A DNA stretch of 30,560 nucleotides from JBBKXP01 sp038251315 (GTDB lineage Bacteria > Pseudomonadota > Alphaproteobacteria > Rhodobacterales > Rhodobacteraceae). The stretch lies in NCBI GenBank assembly GCA_038251315.1, contig JBBSBK010000038.1, forward strand, positions 1 through 30,560. Reading direction: 5' to 3'. The position numbers and the translations under genes were made by a program. This document shows, in pieces, positions 1 to 9,238 of the stretch. Positions within the stretch are counted from its first letter, which is position 1; the number at the start of each line of letters is the position of its first letter. Below the pieces are notes generated by a model that saw only the letters and a list, made by a program, of their open reading frames with translations, did no database searches and had not been told where the DNA came from.

Positions 1-4
1 CGTT

Positions 5-1180
5 ATGATCCTGACCAATGCCACCGTCGCGACAATGACCGGGGATACGCCCTATGGGTTGATCCGCGATGCAGCGGTGGTAGTCGAGGGCGGTGAAATC
101 GCATGGGTCGGCGCAATGACCGATGCACCGAAGGGCGACGCCTGCGACATGGGCGGTCGTCTTGTCACACCAGCCCTGATCGATTGCCACACCCACATCG
201 TCCACGGCGGCAACCGCGCTGCCGAGTTTGAAATGCGCCTGAACGGGGCGAGTTATGAAGATGTCGCGCGGGCCGGGGGCGGGATCATTTCGACGGTAGC
301 GGCGACACGGGACGCCAGCGAGGCCGAATTGCTTGAAACCGCTTTGAAGCGTGTCGACGCCCTGATCGCCGAAGGGGTGGCGATGATCGAGGTCAAGTCG
401 GGATACGGACTGGAACGCGACACCGAACTGCGCATGCTGCGCGTCGCCCGGATGATCGTCGAACACCGCCCGGTCCGGGTGCAGACGACGTTTCTGGGGG
501 CCCATGCGGTGCCTGCCGGCGTCAGTGCGGATGACTATATCGATGATGATTGCATTCCGACCATGCGTGCTGCACATGCAGCCGGTCTGATCGACGCTGT
601 AGACGGTTTTTTGGAGGATATTGCATTTGATATCAAGCAGATTGGGCGCGTCTTTGATGTGGCGCATGAACTTGGCCTGCCGGTAAAGCTGCATGCGGAA
701 CAATTGTCACACATGGGCGGGGCGGCGCTTGCAGCGCAACGTGGCGCATTGTCAGCCGATCATCTGGAATACGCCACCGAGGCCGACGCGACGGCGATGG
801 CGCGAGCCGGGACGGTGGCGGTAATCCTGCCGGGGGCGTTCTATACCCTGCGCGCAACGCAAACTCCGCCGATTGCCGCATTCCGGGCCCACAACGTCCC
901 GATGGCGCTGGCCACTGACTGCAACCCCGGATCGTCACCGATCACGTCGCTATTGCTGACCATGAACATGGGCTGCACCCTGTTCCGGATGACTCCCGAA
1001 GAAGCCCTGGCAGGTGTCACGACCCACGCCGCACGCGCCCTCGGGTTGACCGATTGCGGCACGGTCGCCCCCGGTCTGCGCGCCGATCTGGCGGTCTGGG
1101 ACGTCGATCACCCGGCAGAACTGGCCTACCGGATCGGTTTCAACCCACTTCATTCCCGCATGTTCAAAGGTGCATTTTGA
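5..1180 (+). CDS. hutI: Imidazolonepropionase
   Basis: Cytoplasmic amidohydrolase that opens the ring of 4-imidazolone-5-propionate to give N-formimino-L-glutamate, the third step of histidine degradation. The 391-residue length is usual for the family. Metal-binding His62 and His64 lie in DCHTHIVHGGN, followed by His230 (KLHAEQ), His253 (ADHLEY) and Asp305 (ATDCNPGSSP), the expected set for this metal-dependent hydrolase. The ATG at 5 gives the usual N-terminus, but only four bases precede it, so its ribosome site cannot be judged and a slightly earlier start is not excluded. The stop codon overlaps the TTG start of hutH. hutF or the regulator hutC may lie to the left, outside the window. 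Confidence 0.96.
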   Translation: MILTNATVATMTGDTPYGLIRDAAVVVEGGEIAWVGAMTDAPKGDACDMGGRLVTPALIDCHTHIVHGGNRAAEFEMRLNGASYEDVARAGGGIISTVAATRDASEAELLETALKRVDALIAEGVAMIEVKSGYGLERDTELRMLRVARMIVEHRPVRVQTTFLGAHAVPAGVSADDYIDDDCIPTMRAAHAAGLIDAVDGFLEDIAFDIKQIGRVFDVAHELGLPVKLHAEQLSHMGGAALAAQRGALSADHLEYATEADATAMARAGTVAVILPGAFYTLRATQTPPIAAFRAHNVPMALATDCNPGSSPITSLLLTMNMGCTLFRMTPEEALAGVTTHAARALGLTDCGTVAPGLRADLAVWDVDHPAELAYRIGFNPLHSRMFKGAF

Positions 1181-2697
1181 CCCATACCCTGAGACCCGGT
1201 GCGGTGACCCTAGACCAGTTGGAAACCATCTGGCGGGACGGTGATGCGGTCACGCTCGACCCCGCCGCCCGGCCAGCAATCGAGGCTGCGGCGGCCCTTG
1301 TAAAAAAAGCGTCCGAGGGCGGCGATGCTGTCTACGGCGTCAATACCGGGTTCGGCAAACTGGCGTCGGTCAAGATCGCGGCCAAAGACACCGCGACCCT
1401 GCAACGCAACCTGATCCTGTCGCATTGCTGCGGCGTCGGCGAGGCGCTGGATGAGGCCACGACGCGGCTGATGATGGTGCTGAAACTGCTGTCGCTGGGG
1501 CGCGGTGCGTCGGGCGTGCGCTGGGACATCGTCGCCATTCTCGAGGCGATGCTGGCCAAGGGCGTCACCCCGGTCATCCCGGTGCAAGGGTCGGTCGGCG
1601 CGTCGGGCGATCTGGCCCCGCTGGCCCACATGGCTGCTGCGATGATCGGAGAGGGGCAGGCGACGTTTGAAGGGCAGTTGCTGGCGGGCGGCGATGCTCT
1701 GGCCAAGGCCGGACTGACCCCGGTTGTGCTGGGGCCGAAAGAGGGCCTTGCGCTGATTAACGGCACCCAGTTTTCGACAGCTTGCGCATTGACCGGTCTG
1801 TGGCATGCGCAACGCAATGCGCGGGGCGCAGTCATCGCCTCGGCGCTGTCAACGGACGCGATCATGGGGTCGACGGCCCCGCTGGAGCCCGCGATCCATC
1901 GCTTGCGCGGTCACGCCGGCCAGATTGCCGTGGCCGATGCGATGCGCACCCTGATGGAAGGCAGTGACATCCGCGAAAGCCATCGCGACGGCGATACGCG
2001 CGTGCAGGACCCCTATTGCATCCGCTGCCAGCCGCAGGTGACGGGCGCGGCGCTGGACCTGCTCGGATTTGCAGCGCGAACGTTGGAGATCGAGGCGAAC
2101 GCAGTGACCGACAACCCGCTGGTGCTGGTGGCTGAGGGCCTGATTGTGTCAGGCGGCAATTTCCACGCCGAACCGGTCGCCTTTGCAGCAGATCAGATCG
2201 CGCTGGCCGTGGCCGAAATCGGGGCGATTGCGCAGCGTCGTGTGGCCCTGATGGTCGATCCGACTCTGAACCACGATCTGCCGCCGTTCCTGACGCCCGA
2301 ACCGGGGTTGAATTCGGGCCTGATGATCGCCGAAGTGACGACTGCGGCTTTGATGAGCGAGAACAAGCATCTGGCGAACCCTTGTTCAACCGATTCGACC
2401 CCCACATCAGCCAATCAAGAGGATCACGTGAGCATGGCTGCCCACGGGGCGCGACGGCTGAAACGGATGAACGCGAACCTTTCGGTGATCATCGGGGTCG
2501 AACTGATGTGTGCGGCGCAAGGAATCGAGTTCCGTGCCCCCTTGAAAACAAGCCCGACATTGCAAAAGGCCCTGGCGGCGATCCGCGCACAGGTGCCGGT
2601 GATCCAGCAAGATCGCTATTTGGCCCCCGACATCGCGGCGGCGGCGGAACTGGTGATTTCGGGGGCGCTGATCAGCGCGACAGGGCTGACGCTGTGA
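1177..2697 (+). CDS. hutH: Histidine ammonia-lyase
   Basis: Removes ammonia from L-histidine to give urocanate, the first step of the hut pathway. The Ala-Ser-Gly triad that cyclises to the MIO electrophile is at residues 142-144 (GSVGASGDLAPLAHM), and the N-terminal YGVNTGFG motif is at 53-60. The open frame runs further upstream, but that part overlaps hutI and looks non-native. I chose the TTG at 1177 because it overlaps the hutI stop (TTGA), has AAAGG about six bases upstream, and gives 506 residues, close to well-studied bacterial HutH. The product is cytosolic, probably a homotetramer as in the family. Translation is likely coupled to hutI upstream and hutG downstream. Confidence 0.95.
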   Translation: MTHTLRPGAVTLDQLETIWRDGDAVTLDPAARPAIEAAAALVKKASEGGDAVYGVNTGFGKLASVKIAAKDTATLQRNLILSHCCGVGEALDEATTRLMMVLKLLSLGRGASGVRWDIVAILEAMLAKGVTPVIPVQGSVGASGDLAPLAHMAAAMIGEGQATFEGQLLAGGDALAKAGLTPVVLGPKEGLALINGTQFSTACALTGLWHAQRNARGAVIASALSTDAIMGSTAPLEPAIHRLRGHAGQIAVADAMRTLMEGSDIRESHRDGDTRVQDPYCIRCQPQVTGAALDLLGFAARTLEIEANAVTDNPLVLVAEGLIVSGGNFHAEPVAFAADQIALAVAEIGAIAQRRVALMVDPTLNHDLPPFLTPEPGLNSGLMIAEVTTAALMSENKHLANPCSTDSTPTSANQEDHVSMAAHGARRLKRMNANLSVIIGVELMCAAQGIEFRAPLKTSPTLQKALAAIRAQVPVIQQDRYLAPDIAAAAELVISGALISATGLTL

Positions 2698-3491
2698 ACC
2701 CGGTCGACGTTGTCCAAGGCGACGGTCCGATTGTGTTAGGGATGCCGCATACCGGGACATTTGTGCCGCCCGACATTCACGCGATGCTGAATGAAAATGG
2801 TCGCGCACTTGCTGATACCGATTGGCATATCGACCGTCTATATGACGGAGTGTTACCCGGCGTGACCACGGTGCGGGCGAGGTTGCATCGCTATGTGATC
2901 GACGTCAATCGTGATCCCTCGGGCGTCTCTCTCTATCCGGGGCAAAATACCACCGGACTGGTGCCGCTGACCGATTTTGACGGGGTAGGAATCTGGGATC
3001 GGCCACCCGATGCGGCAGAAGTAGCGCGACGATGTGCGCTTTATCACGCACCCTACCATGTGGCGTTGCTGGCTGAACTTGAACGAGTCAAGGCGCGGCA
3101 TGGTGTGGCGATCCTGTATGACTGCCATTCCATCCGGTCGCGCATACCGTTCCTGTTTGACGGAGTGCTACCCGACTTGAATATCGGGACCAACGAAGGC
3201 GCGACCTGCGACACGAAGGTAGAATCGCGTGTTGTTGATTTGTGTTCTGCTGCATATGATTACAAATCGATCCTCAACGGACGCTTTAAGGGTGGCTGGA
3301 CGACCAGATATTATGGGCGGCCAGCCGCCGGGGTCCACGCGATCCAGATGGAAATCGCCCAATCGGCCTATCTGGCAACCGAATCTGCGCCTTGGGCCTA
3401 TGACCACGACAAGGCGACGCGGTTGCGGCGCTTGCTCAAAGACATACTCGACGCGATCCGCAACACCGCCTTTAAGGACCTTTCAAAATGA
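2694..3491 (+). CDS. hutG: N-formylglutamate deformylase
   Basis: Hydrolyses N-formyl-L-glutamate to glutamate and formate, the last step of the five-step hut route that goes through HutF. It belongs to the N-formylglutamate amidohydrolase family. Visible motifs are MPHTGTFVPP (17-26), DTDWHIDRLYD (41-51), VNRDPSG (71-77) and DCHS (143-146), which supply the likely metal ligands and substrate contacts. The chosen start is GTG at 2694, overlapping the hutH stop as GTGA, with AGGG eight bases upstream. This gives 265 residues, typical of the family; a longer upstream reading would run inside hutH. Codon choice looks slightly less GC-rich than in neighbouring hut genes. Having this enzyme and not formimidoylglutamase implies a HutF enzyme encoded elsewhere. 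Confidence 0.93.
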   Translation: MNPVDVVQGDGPIVLGMPHTGTFVPPDIHAMLNENGRALADTDWHIDRLYDGVLPGVTTVRARLHRYVIDVNRDPSGVSLYPGQNTTGLVPLTDFDGVGIWDRPPDAAEVARRCALYHAPYHVALLAELERVKARHGVAILYDCHSIRSRIPFLFDGVLPDLNIGTNEGATCDTKVESRVVDLCSAAYDYKSILNGRFKGGWTTRYYGRPAAGVHAIQMEIAQSAYLATESAPWAYDHDKATRLRRLLKDILDAIRNTAFKDLSK

Positions 3492-5167
3492 CCGATCCTC
3501 GTCACAACATGCGCGACGTCTATCCCGCGACTGGCAACCAGATTACAGCGAAAAGCTGGCTGACCGAGGCGCCGATGCGGATGTTGATGAATAACCTGCA
3601 CCCCGATGTGGCCGAAAACCCGCATGAGCTGGTGGTCTATGGCGGCATCGGGCGGGCGGCGCGGACCTGGGCGGATTTCGATCAGATCGTTGCCAGCCTC
3701 AAACAGCTCGAGGATGACGAGACGCTGCTGGTCCAATCGGGCAAACCCGTTGGCGTGTTCAAAACCCACAAGGATGCGCCGCGCGTGCTGATCGCCAATT
3801 CCAACCTCGTGCCGCATTGGGCGACGTGGGACCATTTCAACGAGTTGGATAAAAAGGGTCTGGCGATGTATGGCCAGATGACCGCCGGGTCGTGGATTTA
3901 CATCGGCACCCAAGGGATCGTGCAGGGCACATATGAAACATTCGTCGAAGCCGGGCGGCAGCACTACGATGGCAATCTGACGGGCCGCTGGATTCTGACC
4001 GGGGGCTTGGGCGGTATGGGCGGGGCGCAGCCGCTGGCCGCTGTAATGGCCGGGGCCTGTTGTTTAGCGGTCGAATGCGACGAGACGCGGATCGATTTCC
4101 GCCTGCGCACCCGTTACGTCGATGCCAAGGCAAAGACGCTGGATGATGCGTTGGACTTGATCGACGCGTGGACCAAGGCGGGCGAGGCCAAATCAGTCGG
4201 CCTGTTGGGCAACGCGGCAGATGTGTTCGCCGAACTTTTCGAACGTGGTGTGCGCCCCGATATCGTCACCGACCAGACCAGCGCGCACGACCCCCTGCAC
4301 GGCTATCTGCCGCAAGGGTGGAGCGTGGCCGAATGGAAGGCCAAACAGGAAACTGACCCCAAGGCGGTGGAACAGGCTGCCCGCGCGTCCATGCGCAACC
4401 ACGTCGCGGCGATGGTCGATTTCTGGAACGCGGGCGTGCCGACACTGGATTATGGCAACAACATCAGACAGGTGGCGCTGGATGAGGGGCTTGAGAACGC
4501 TTTCGCATTTCCCGGTTTCGTGCCCGCCTATATCCGCCCGCTGTTCTGTCGCGGGATCGGGCCGTTCCGGTGGTGTGCGCTGTCAGGCGATCCCGAGGAT
4601 ATCTACAAGACCGACGCGAAAATGAAGGAACTGTTCCCCGAAAACCTGCATTTGCACCGTTGGCTCGACATGGCCCGCGAGCGGATCGCGTTTCAGGGGT
4701 TGCCGGCGCGGATCATGTGGATCGGGTTGGGGGATCGGCACCGGGCAGGCCTTGCGATCAACGCGATGGTGCGGTCAGGCGAACTTAGCGCGCCAGTTGT
4801 GATCGGGCGCGACCATCTGGACAGCGGATCAGTCGCCAGCCCAAACCGCGAGACCGAGGCGATGAAGGATGGGTCGGACGCGGTCAGCGACTGGCCGCTG
4901 CTGAACGCGTTGCTGAACACCGCCAGCGGGGCGACTTGGGTTTCGCTGCATCACGGTGGCGGTGTCGGCATGGGGTTTTCGCAACATTCCGGCATGGTAA
5001 TCTGCTGTGACGGGACAGAGGATGCGGATCGCCGGTTGGAGCGGGTGCTGTGGAACGATCCTGCGACGGGTGTGATGCGCCATGCAGACGCAGGATATGA
5101 AGTGGCACTGGATTGCGCGCGCGAACATGGGCTGAAATTGCCGGGGATTTTGGGCGGGAAGGGTTGA
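3488..5167 (+). CDS. hutU: Urocanate hydratase (urocanase)
   Basis: Adds water to urocanate to form imidazolonepropionate, using tightly bound NAD+ as an electrophile; second step of histidine degradation. It has 559 residues, nearly the same as Pseudomonas putida urocanase. The NAD-binding glycine-rich stretch GGLGGMGGAQP is at 172-182 and YGGIG is at 51-55. The family signature near residue 402 reads FQGLPARIMW, where known urocanases normally have FQGLPxRICW. The cysteine, described as Cys410 in the P. putida enzyme, is therefore Met410 here (codon ATG at 4715-4717). The frame is otherwise intact, so this looks like a true substitution and not a frameshift. The ATG at 3488 overlaps the hutG stop as ATGA. 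Confidence 0.95.
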   Translation: MTDPRHNMRDVYPATGNQITAKSWLTEAPMRMLMNNLHPDVAENPHELVVYGGIGRAARTWADFDQIVASLKQLEDDETLLVQSGKPVGVFKTHKDAPRVLIANSNLVPHWATWDHFNELDKKGLAMYGQMTAGSWIYIGTQGIVQGTYETFVEAGRQHYDGNLTGRWILTGGLGGMGGAQPLAAVMAGACCLAVECDETRIDFRLRTRYVDAKAKTLDDALDLIDAWTKAGEAKSVGLLGNAADVFAELFERGVRPDIVTDQTSAHDPLHGYLPQGWSVAEWKAKQETDPKAVEQAARASMRNHVAAMVDFWNAGVPTLDYGNNIRQVALDEGLENAFAFPGFVPAYIRPLFCRGIGPFRWCALSGDPEDIYKTDAKMKELFPENLHLHRWLDMARERIAFQGLPARIMWIGLGDRHRAGLAINAMVRSGELSAPVVIGRDHLDSGSVASPNRETEAMKDGSDAVSDWPLLNALLNTASGATWVSLHHGGGVGMGFSQHSGMVICCDGTEDADRRLERVLWNDPATGVMRHADAGYEVALDCAREHGLKLPGILGGKG

Positions 5168-5226
5168 AACTCATCTTACCGGGTCGTTAGGCTGAGCGCG
5201 AAACAATCGCCCGCAAAGGCCCGGCA

Positions 5227-6921
5227 ATGGCAGACCTTGAACAGCGCATCATGCAGGGGCGCGGCGACGCGCCCGCCGATCTGGTGCTGCGCGGTGGGCA
5301 AGTGTTCTGTGTCGTCACCGGCGATCTGATTCCGGGCGACGTGGCAATCTGCGGTGATACAATCGTCGGGATCGGGGCCGACTACGTCGGTAAGAAATCT
5401 ATTGATGTCAGCGGCCTGACCCTTGTTCCGGGATTCATCGATACGCATCTGCATATCGAAAGCAGTTGCATCACGCCCTATGAATTCGACCGTTGTGTCA
5501 CCCCGCGGGGGATCACCACTGCAATCTGCGACCCGCATGAAATTGCCAATGTGCTGGGCCTGCCGGGGATTCAGTATTTCCTCGATGCCGCTGCTGAAAC
5601 GGTTCTCGATATCCGGGTCAACCTGTCGTCCTGCGTCCCCTCGACTGACATGGAAACCTCGGGCGCGCGGATCGAAGTCGCCAATCTGATCCTGCTGATG
5701 AATCACCCTGCGGTGATCGGGCTGGCCGAGGTGATGAATTATCCCGGTGTGATCCATCGCGATCCGGGGATAATAGCCAAACTGGTGGCGTTTCAGGGCC
5801 GCCACATCGACGGCCACGCCCCGCAACTGACCGGGCGCGACCTGAACGCTTATATTGCCGCCGGTATCCGGACCGAACACGAGGCCACGACCGCCGCCGA
5901 AGCCCGTGAGAAGCTGCAAAAGGGGATGCGCGTGTTGATCCGCGAGGGGTCGGTATCCAAGGACATGGACGCCCTTCTGCCGCTGCTGAACGACGCGACC
6001 AGCGCCTATATGTGCCTTTGCACCGACGACCGGAACCCGCTGGATATCGGCGAACACGGTCACCTCGACTTTGTCATTCGCACCGCCATTACGCGGGGTG
6101 TTTCGCCGCTGGCAATTTACCGCGCGGCATCACTTTCGGCGGCCGAGGCGTTCGGGCTCAAGGACCGCGGCCAGATCGCGCCGGGCAAGCGGGCGGATAT
6201 CGTGGCACTTGGGTCTTTGGCGGATTGCGACGCACGGATGGTTTTCGCTGGCGGGGTGCATGTGACAGACGCCGCCTTTGCCGCCCGCAAGATCGTGCCA
6301 CCGATCGGGCGGGGATCGGTCAAGGCACCGACCCTGACAGCCGCCAGTTTTCGTACTGCCGGCAACCGCGCTGCGACGGACGTGATCGGGATCATTCCGG
6401 GCAAGATCATCACTGCCCATCTTTACGCCGACATTGCCCCGGTCGATGGCGACAAACGCCCCGATCCGGTGCGAGATCTTGTCAAGATCGCGGTGATCGA
6501 ACGACATGGCAAGAATGGAAACATCGCCAGCGGTTTTGTGAAAGGGTTCGGCCTGCAACGCGGCGCCATCGCTTCGACCGTCTGCCACGATCACCACAAT
6601 ATCGCGGTGGTGGGGGTGGATTACAGCGACATGGCACATGCGGCGAACCGGCTGGGGCAGATCGAGGGCGGATTTGTTGTCGTCGCTGGGGGCCAGGTGC
6701 TGGGCGAATTGGCGCTGCCGGTGGCGGGATTGATGAGCCTGCTCAGTTTTGAAGAAGTTCGCGCAGCCCTTGTTGACCTTCGGGCAGCGGCGCGGTCATT
6801 GGGTGTGACGCTCGAGGAACCGTTCCTGCAACTGGCGTTTCTGGCTCTGCCCGTCATTCCGGCCATCAAGATCACCGATCGGGGGCTGGTCGATGTGCTG
6901 AAATTCGAAATCATTCCCTGA
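5227..6921 (+). CDS. ade: Adenine deaminase (AdeC-type amidohydrolase)
   Basis: Predicted to deaminate adenine to hypoxanthine and ammonia for purine salvage or use as nitrogen source. At 564 residues it matches bacterial AdeC-type adenine deaminases, which are unrelated to the adenosine-deaminase-like kind. Motifs in order are FIDTHLHIESS with His74/His76, DPHEIANVLG (102-111), GLAEVMNYPG (165-174), GHAPQLTG (196-203), TEHE (216-219) and CTDDR with Asp267, giving the two-metal amidohydrolase site. AAAGG lies about eight bases before the ATG. It begins 59 bases after hutU with no obvious terminator between, so read-through from the hut operon is possible. Some family members act on other purines, so substrate is assigned by family only. 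Confidence 0.9.
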   Translation: MADLEQRIMQGRGDAPADLVLRGGQVFCVVTGDLIPGDVAICGDTIVGIGADYVGKKSIDVSGLTLVPGFIDTHLHIESSCITPYEFDRCVTPRGITTAICDPHEIANVLGLPGIQYFLDAAAETVLDIRVNLSSCVPSTDMETSGARIEVANLILLMNHPAVIGLAEVMNYPGVIHRDPGIIAKLVAFQGRHIDGHAPQLTGRDLNAYIAAGIRTEHEATTAAEAREKLQKGMRVLIREGSVSKDMDALLPLLNDATSAYMCLCTDDRNPLDIGEHGHLDFVIRTAITRGVSPLAIYRAASLSAAEAFGLKDRGQIAPGKRADIVALGSLADCDARMVFAGGVHVTDAAFAARKIVPPIGRGSVKAPTLTAASFRTAGNRAATDVIGIIPGKIITAHLYADIAPVDGDKRPDPVRDLVKIAVIERHGKNGNIASGFVKGFGLQRGAIASTVCHDHHNIAVVGVDYSDMAHAANRLGQIEGGFVVVAGGQVLGELALPVAGLMSLLSFEEVRAALVDLRAAARSLGVTLEEPFLQLAFLALPVIPAIKITDRGLVDVLKFEIIP

Positions 6922-6932
6922 AAGGGCCACGC

Positions 6933-7592
6933 ATGACCGACTACCTGTTCCCGCCCCGCTCGCAGCCCGCCTTGCCCGTCGCGGGTCATACCGCCCTCTA
7001 CCCCGTCGCGCGGATATTTTGCGTTGGCCGCAACTTTGCCGCCCACGCCGCCGAAATGGGCAACGAGGTAGACCGCGAGGCGCCGTTCTATTTCACCAAA
7101 TCGGCGCATGCTCTGTGCCAGACGGGTGCAACGATCCCCTATGCCCTTGGCACCAAAGACTTTCATCACGAGATGGAGCTGGTGGTGGCTTTGGGCGACG
7201 GGGGCGCAGTGTTCGGCTATGCCGCAGGACTCGACATGACGCGGCGGGATCTTCAGGGGCAGGCCAAGGCCAAGGCCCGACCGTGGGACATCGGCAAGGA
7301 CTTCGAGGCCAGCGCGGTGATCGCGGAGGTTACCCCGGCAAAGGCGTTCGGGGTGGTGGGACCGCAGCGGATGCAGTTGTCGGTCAACGGTTCGCTGCGG
7401 CAAAATACTCTGCTGGCCGATATGGTGTGGTCGGTGCCGGACATCCTGGCGCATCTGGGCGGGCTATATACCCTCGGTGCCGGCGATCTGATCATGACGG
7501 GGACGCCTGCAGGCGTCGGGCCGGTGGTGTCGACCGACGTGATTCACGGCACGCTGGAAGGCTGCGCGCCAGTCGATCTGACCATCTCTTAG
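6933..7592 (+). CDS. Fumarylacetoacetate hydrolase family protein (acylpyruvase-like)
   Basis: A 219-residue FAH-family enzyme of the short FAHD1/YcgM type, which cleaves the C-C bond of acylpyruvates or related 2-oxo acids with Mg2+ or Mn2+. Seen here are RIFCVGRNFAAHAAEM (28-42), the metal-binding pair Glu80 and Glu82 in FHHEMELVVALG, Asp101 in GLDMTRRDLQ, and the C-terminal GDLIMTGTPAGVGPV. The ATG has AAAGGG six bases upstream and lies 11 bases after ade, so the two are probably co-transcribed. The exact substrate (fumarylpyruvate, acetylpyruvate, oxaloacetate or other) cannot be read from sequence; nothing nearby encodes a gentisate pathway. The stop codon overlaps the convergent pgm stop by three bases. 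Confidence 0.85.
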   Translation: MTDYLFPPRSQPALPVAGHTALYPVARIFCVGRNFAAHAAEMGNEVDREAPFYFTKSAHALCQTGATIPYALGTKDFHHEMELVVALGDGGAVFGYAAGLDMTRRDLQGQAKAKARPWDIGKDFEASAVIAEVTPAKAFGVVGPQRMQLSVNGSLRQNTLLADMVWSVPDILAHLGGLYTLGAGDLIMTGTPAGVGPVVSTDVIHGTLEGCAPVDLTIS

Positions 7593-9220
7593 GTGATGAC
7601 ATCAGGCTTTTCGCGCCCTGTGTGTGCAGCGATTCCGGCGATGGCATCTGCGGCGACGATAACCGGGGCGAGCGCCTCTTGCGCATCCTGGTGCAGTTTC
7701 GCGGGGTCGGTTTCGACGAGTTCGAGGTAGACGCGCAGCGTCGCCCCGACCGTCCCCGTCCCCGACAGGCGGAACACAACGCGACTGCCGCCGTAAAACC
7801 CGATCCGCAAGCCCTGATGTTCCGAGCGTGACCCATCCACAGGATCGTCATAGGCAAATTCGTCAGCGGTTTGTACGGTCAGCGGGCCGAACGACTGGCC
7901 GGGCAGGTTCGCCAGTTTCGCCCGCAGGTCGGTAACAAGGGCGTTGGCCTTGTCCGTCTCGACATCTTCGTAATCGTGGCGGGAATAGAAATTGCGGCCA
8001 TATTCGGCCCAGTGCGCTGCCATCAGGTTCGCCACGGATTCCTTGGTTTCCGCAAGGATATTCAGCCATAGAAGCACTGCCCAAAGACCATCTTTTTCGC
8101 GCACATGGTCCGACCCTGTGCCTGCACTTTCCTCGCCACACAACGTCGCCATTCCCGCGTCGAGCAGATTGCCGAAAAACTTCCAGCCTGTCGGGGTTTC
8201 GTAAGCTGCGATGCCAAGCGCCGCAGCGACCCGATCAACCGCGCCCGAGGTTGGCATCGACCGTGCCACGCCCTTCAGGCCGTCGGCGTAACCCGGAGCG
8301 AGGTGCGCTTTGGCCGCCAGCAGGGCAAGCGAATCCGATGGTGTCACGTAGATGCCGCGCCCCATGATCATGTTGCGGTCGCCGTCGCCGTCGCTGGCCG
8401 CACCGAAATCGGGTGCGTTGTGGCCCATCATCGTCGCGACCAGATCGTGCGCCCAGATTGGGTTGGGGTCAGGATGGCCACCGCCGAAATCGGGGCTGGG
8501 CGTGCCGTTGACCACGGTGCCGGCAGGTGCGCCAAGGGTCCGTTCCAGAATCGCATGGGCATAGGGGCCGGTCACGGCGTGCATGGCGTCGAACCGCATC
8601 CGGAAACCGCCCACGAACAGGGTGCGAATGGCATCGAAGTTGAACAGCGTCTGCATCAGCGCCGCGTAATCGGTGACGGGATCGACAACCTCGACGGTCA
8701 TGATGCCAAGGCGGGTCTTGCCCAGTGTCTCAAGGTCCAGATCGGTGGTTTCGATGATACGGTATTCCCGGATCACCTCGGTCGCGGCAAGAATCCGGTC
8801 GGTGACGTGTTCGGGGGCAGGGCCGCCGTTGGGCGTGTTGTATTTCAGGCCGAAATCGGCGTCGGGCCCACCGGGGTTGTGACTGGCCGACAGGATCAGG
8901 CCGCCGTCGGTGCCGCGTTTGCGGATCAGGTGCGATACGGCGGGGGTCGACAGGATGCCGCCCTGACCGACGATGCAGCACGCCGCGCCGTTCGCCGCCG
9001 CCATCCGCAGGATCACCTGAATGGCGCGGTCGTTGAAATAGCGCCCGTCGCCCCCGACAACCAGCGTTTTCCCCGCGACCCCGCCGATACCGTCGAAAAT
9101 CGCCTGCACGTAGTTTTCAAGATAATGCGGCCCCATGAAAACGCGGGTTTTCTTGCGCAGCCCGCTGGTGCCGGGTTTCTGACCGGCGATCGGATTGGTC
9201 TGGATGGTCAGGTTTTGCAT
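7589..9220 (-). CDS. pgm: Phosphoglucomutase, alpha-D-glucose-phosphate specific
   Basis: Interconverts glucose-6-phosphate and glucose-1-phosphate, linking central sugar metabolism with ADP-glucose synthesis and glycogen breakdown. Of its 543 residues the diagnostic ones are the phosphoserine loop SASHNPGG with Ser113, the Mg2+-binding loop DGDGDRN (277-283) and the sugar-specificity loop GEESAGTGS (362-370), matching the glucose-specific class and not phosphomannomutases. The ATG at 9220 is preceded by GGGGAG and lies 18 bases after the glgX stop, so pgm is the last gene of the glg operon. Its TAA is read from the opposite strand of the TAG that ends the FAH-family gene, leaving no room for a conventional terminator between the two genes. 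Confidence 0.95.
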   Translation of the reverse strand: MQNLTIQTNPIAGQKPGTSGLRKKTRVFMGPHYLENYVQAIFDGIGGVAGKTLVVGGDGRYFNDRAIQVILRMAAANGAACCIVGQGGILSTPAVSHLIRKRGTDGGLILSASHNPGGPDADFGLKYNTPNGGPAPEHVTDRILAATEVIREYRIIETTDLDLETLGKTRLGIMTVEVVDPVTDYAALMQTLFNFDAIRTLFVGGFRMRFDAMHAVTGPYAHAILERTLGAPAGTVVNGTPSPDFGGGHPDPNPIWAHDLVATMMGHNAPDFGAASDGDGDRNMIMGRGIYVTPSDSLALLAAKAHLAPGYADGLKGVARSMPTSGAVDRVAAALGIAAYETPTGWKFFGNLLDAGMATLCGEESAGTGSDHVREKDGLWAVLLWLNILAETKESVANLMAAHWAEYGRNFYSRHDYEDVETDKANALVTDLRAKLANLPGQSFGPLTVQTADEFAYDDPVDGSRSEHQGLRIGFYGGSRVVFRLSGTGTVGATLRVYLELVETDPAKLHQDAQEALAPVIVAADAIAGIAAHTGREKPDVIT

Positions 9221-9238
9221 GGTGCTCCCCGGTTCAAC

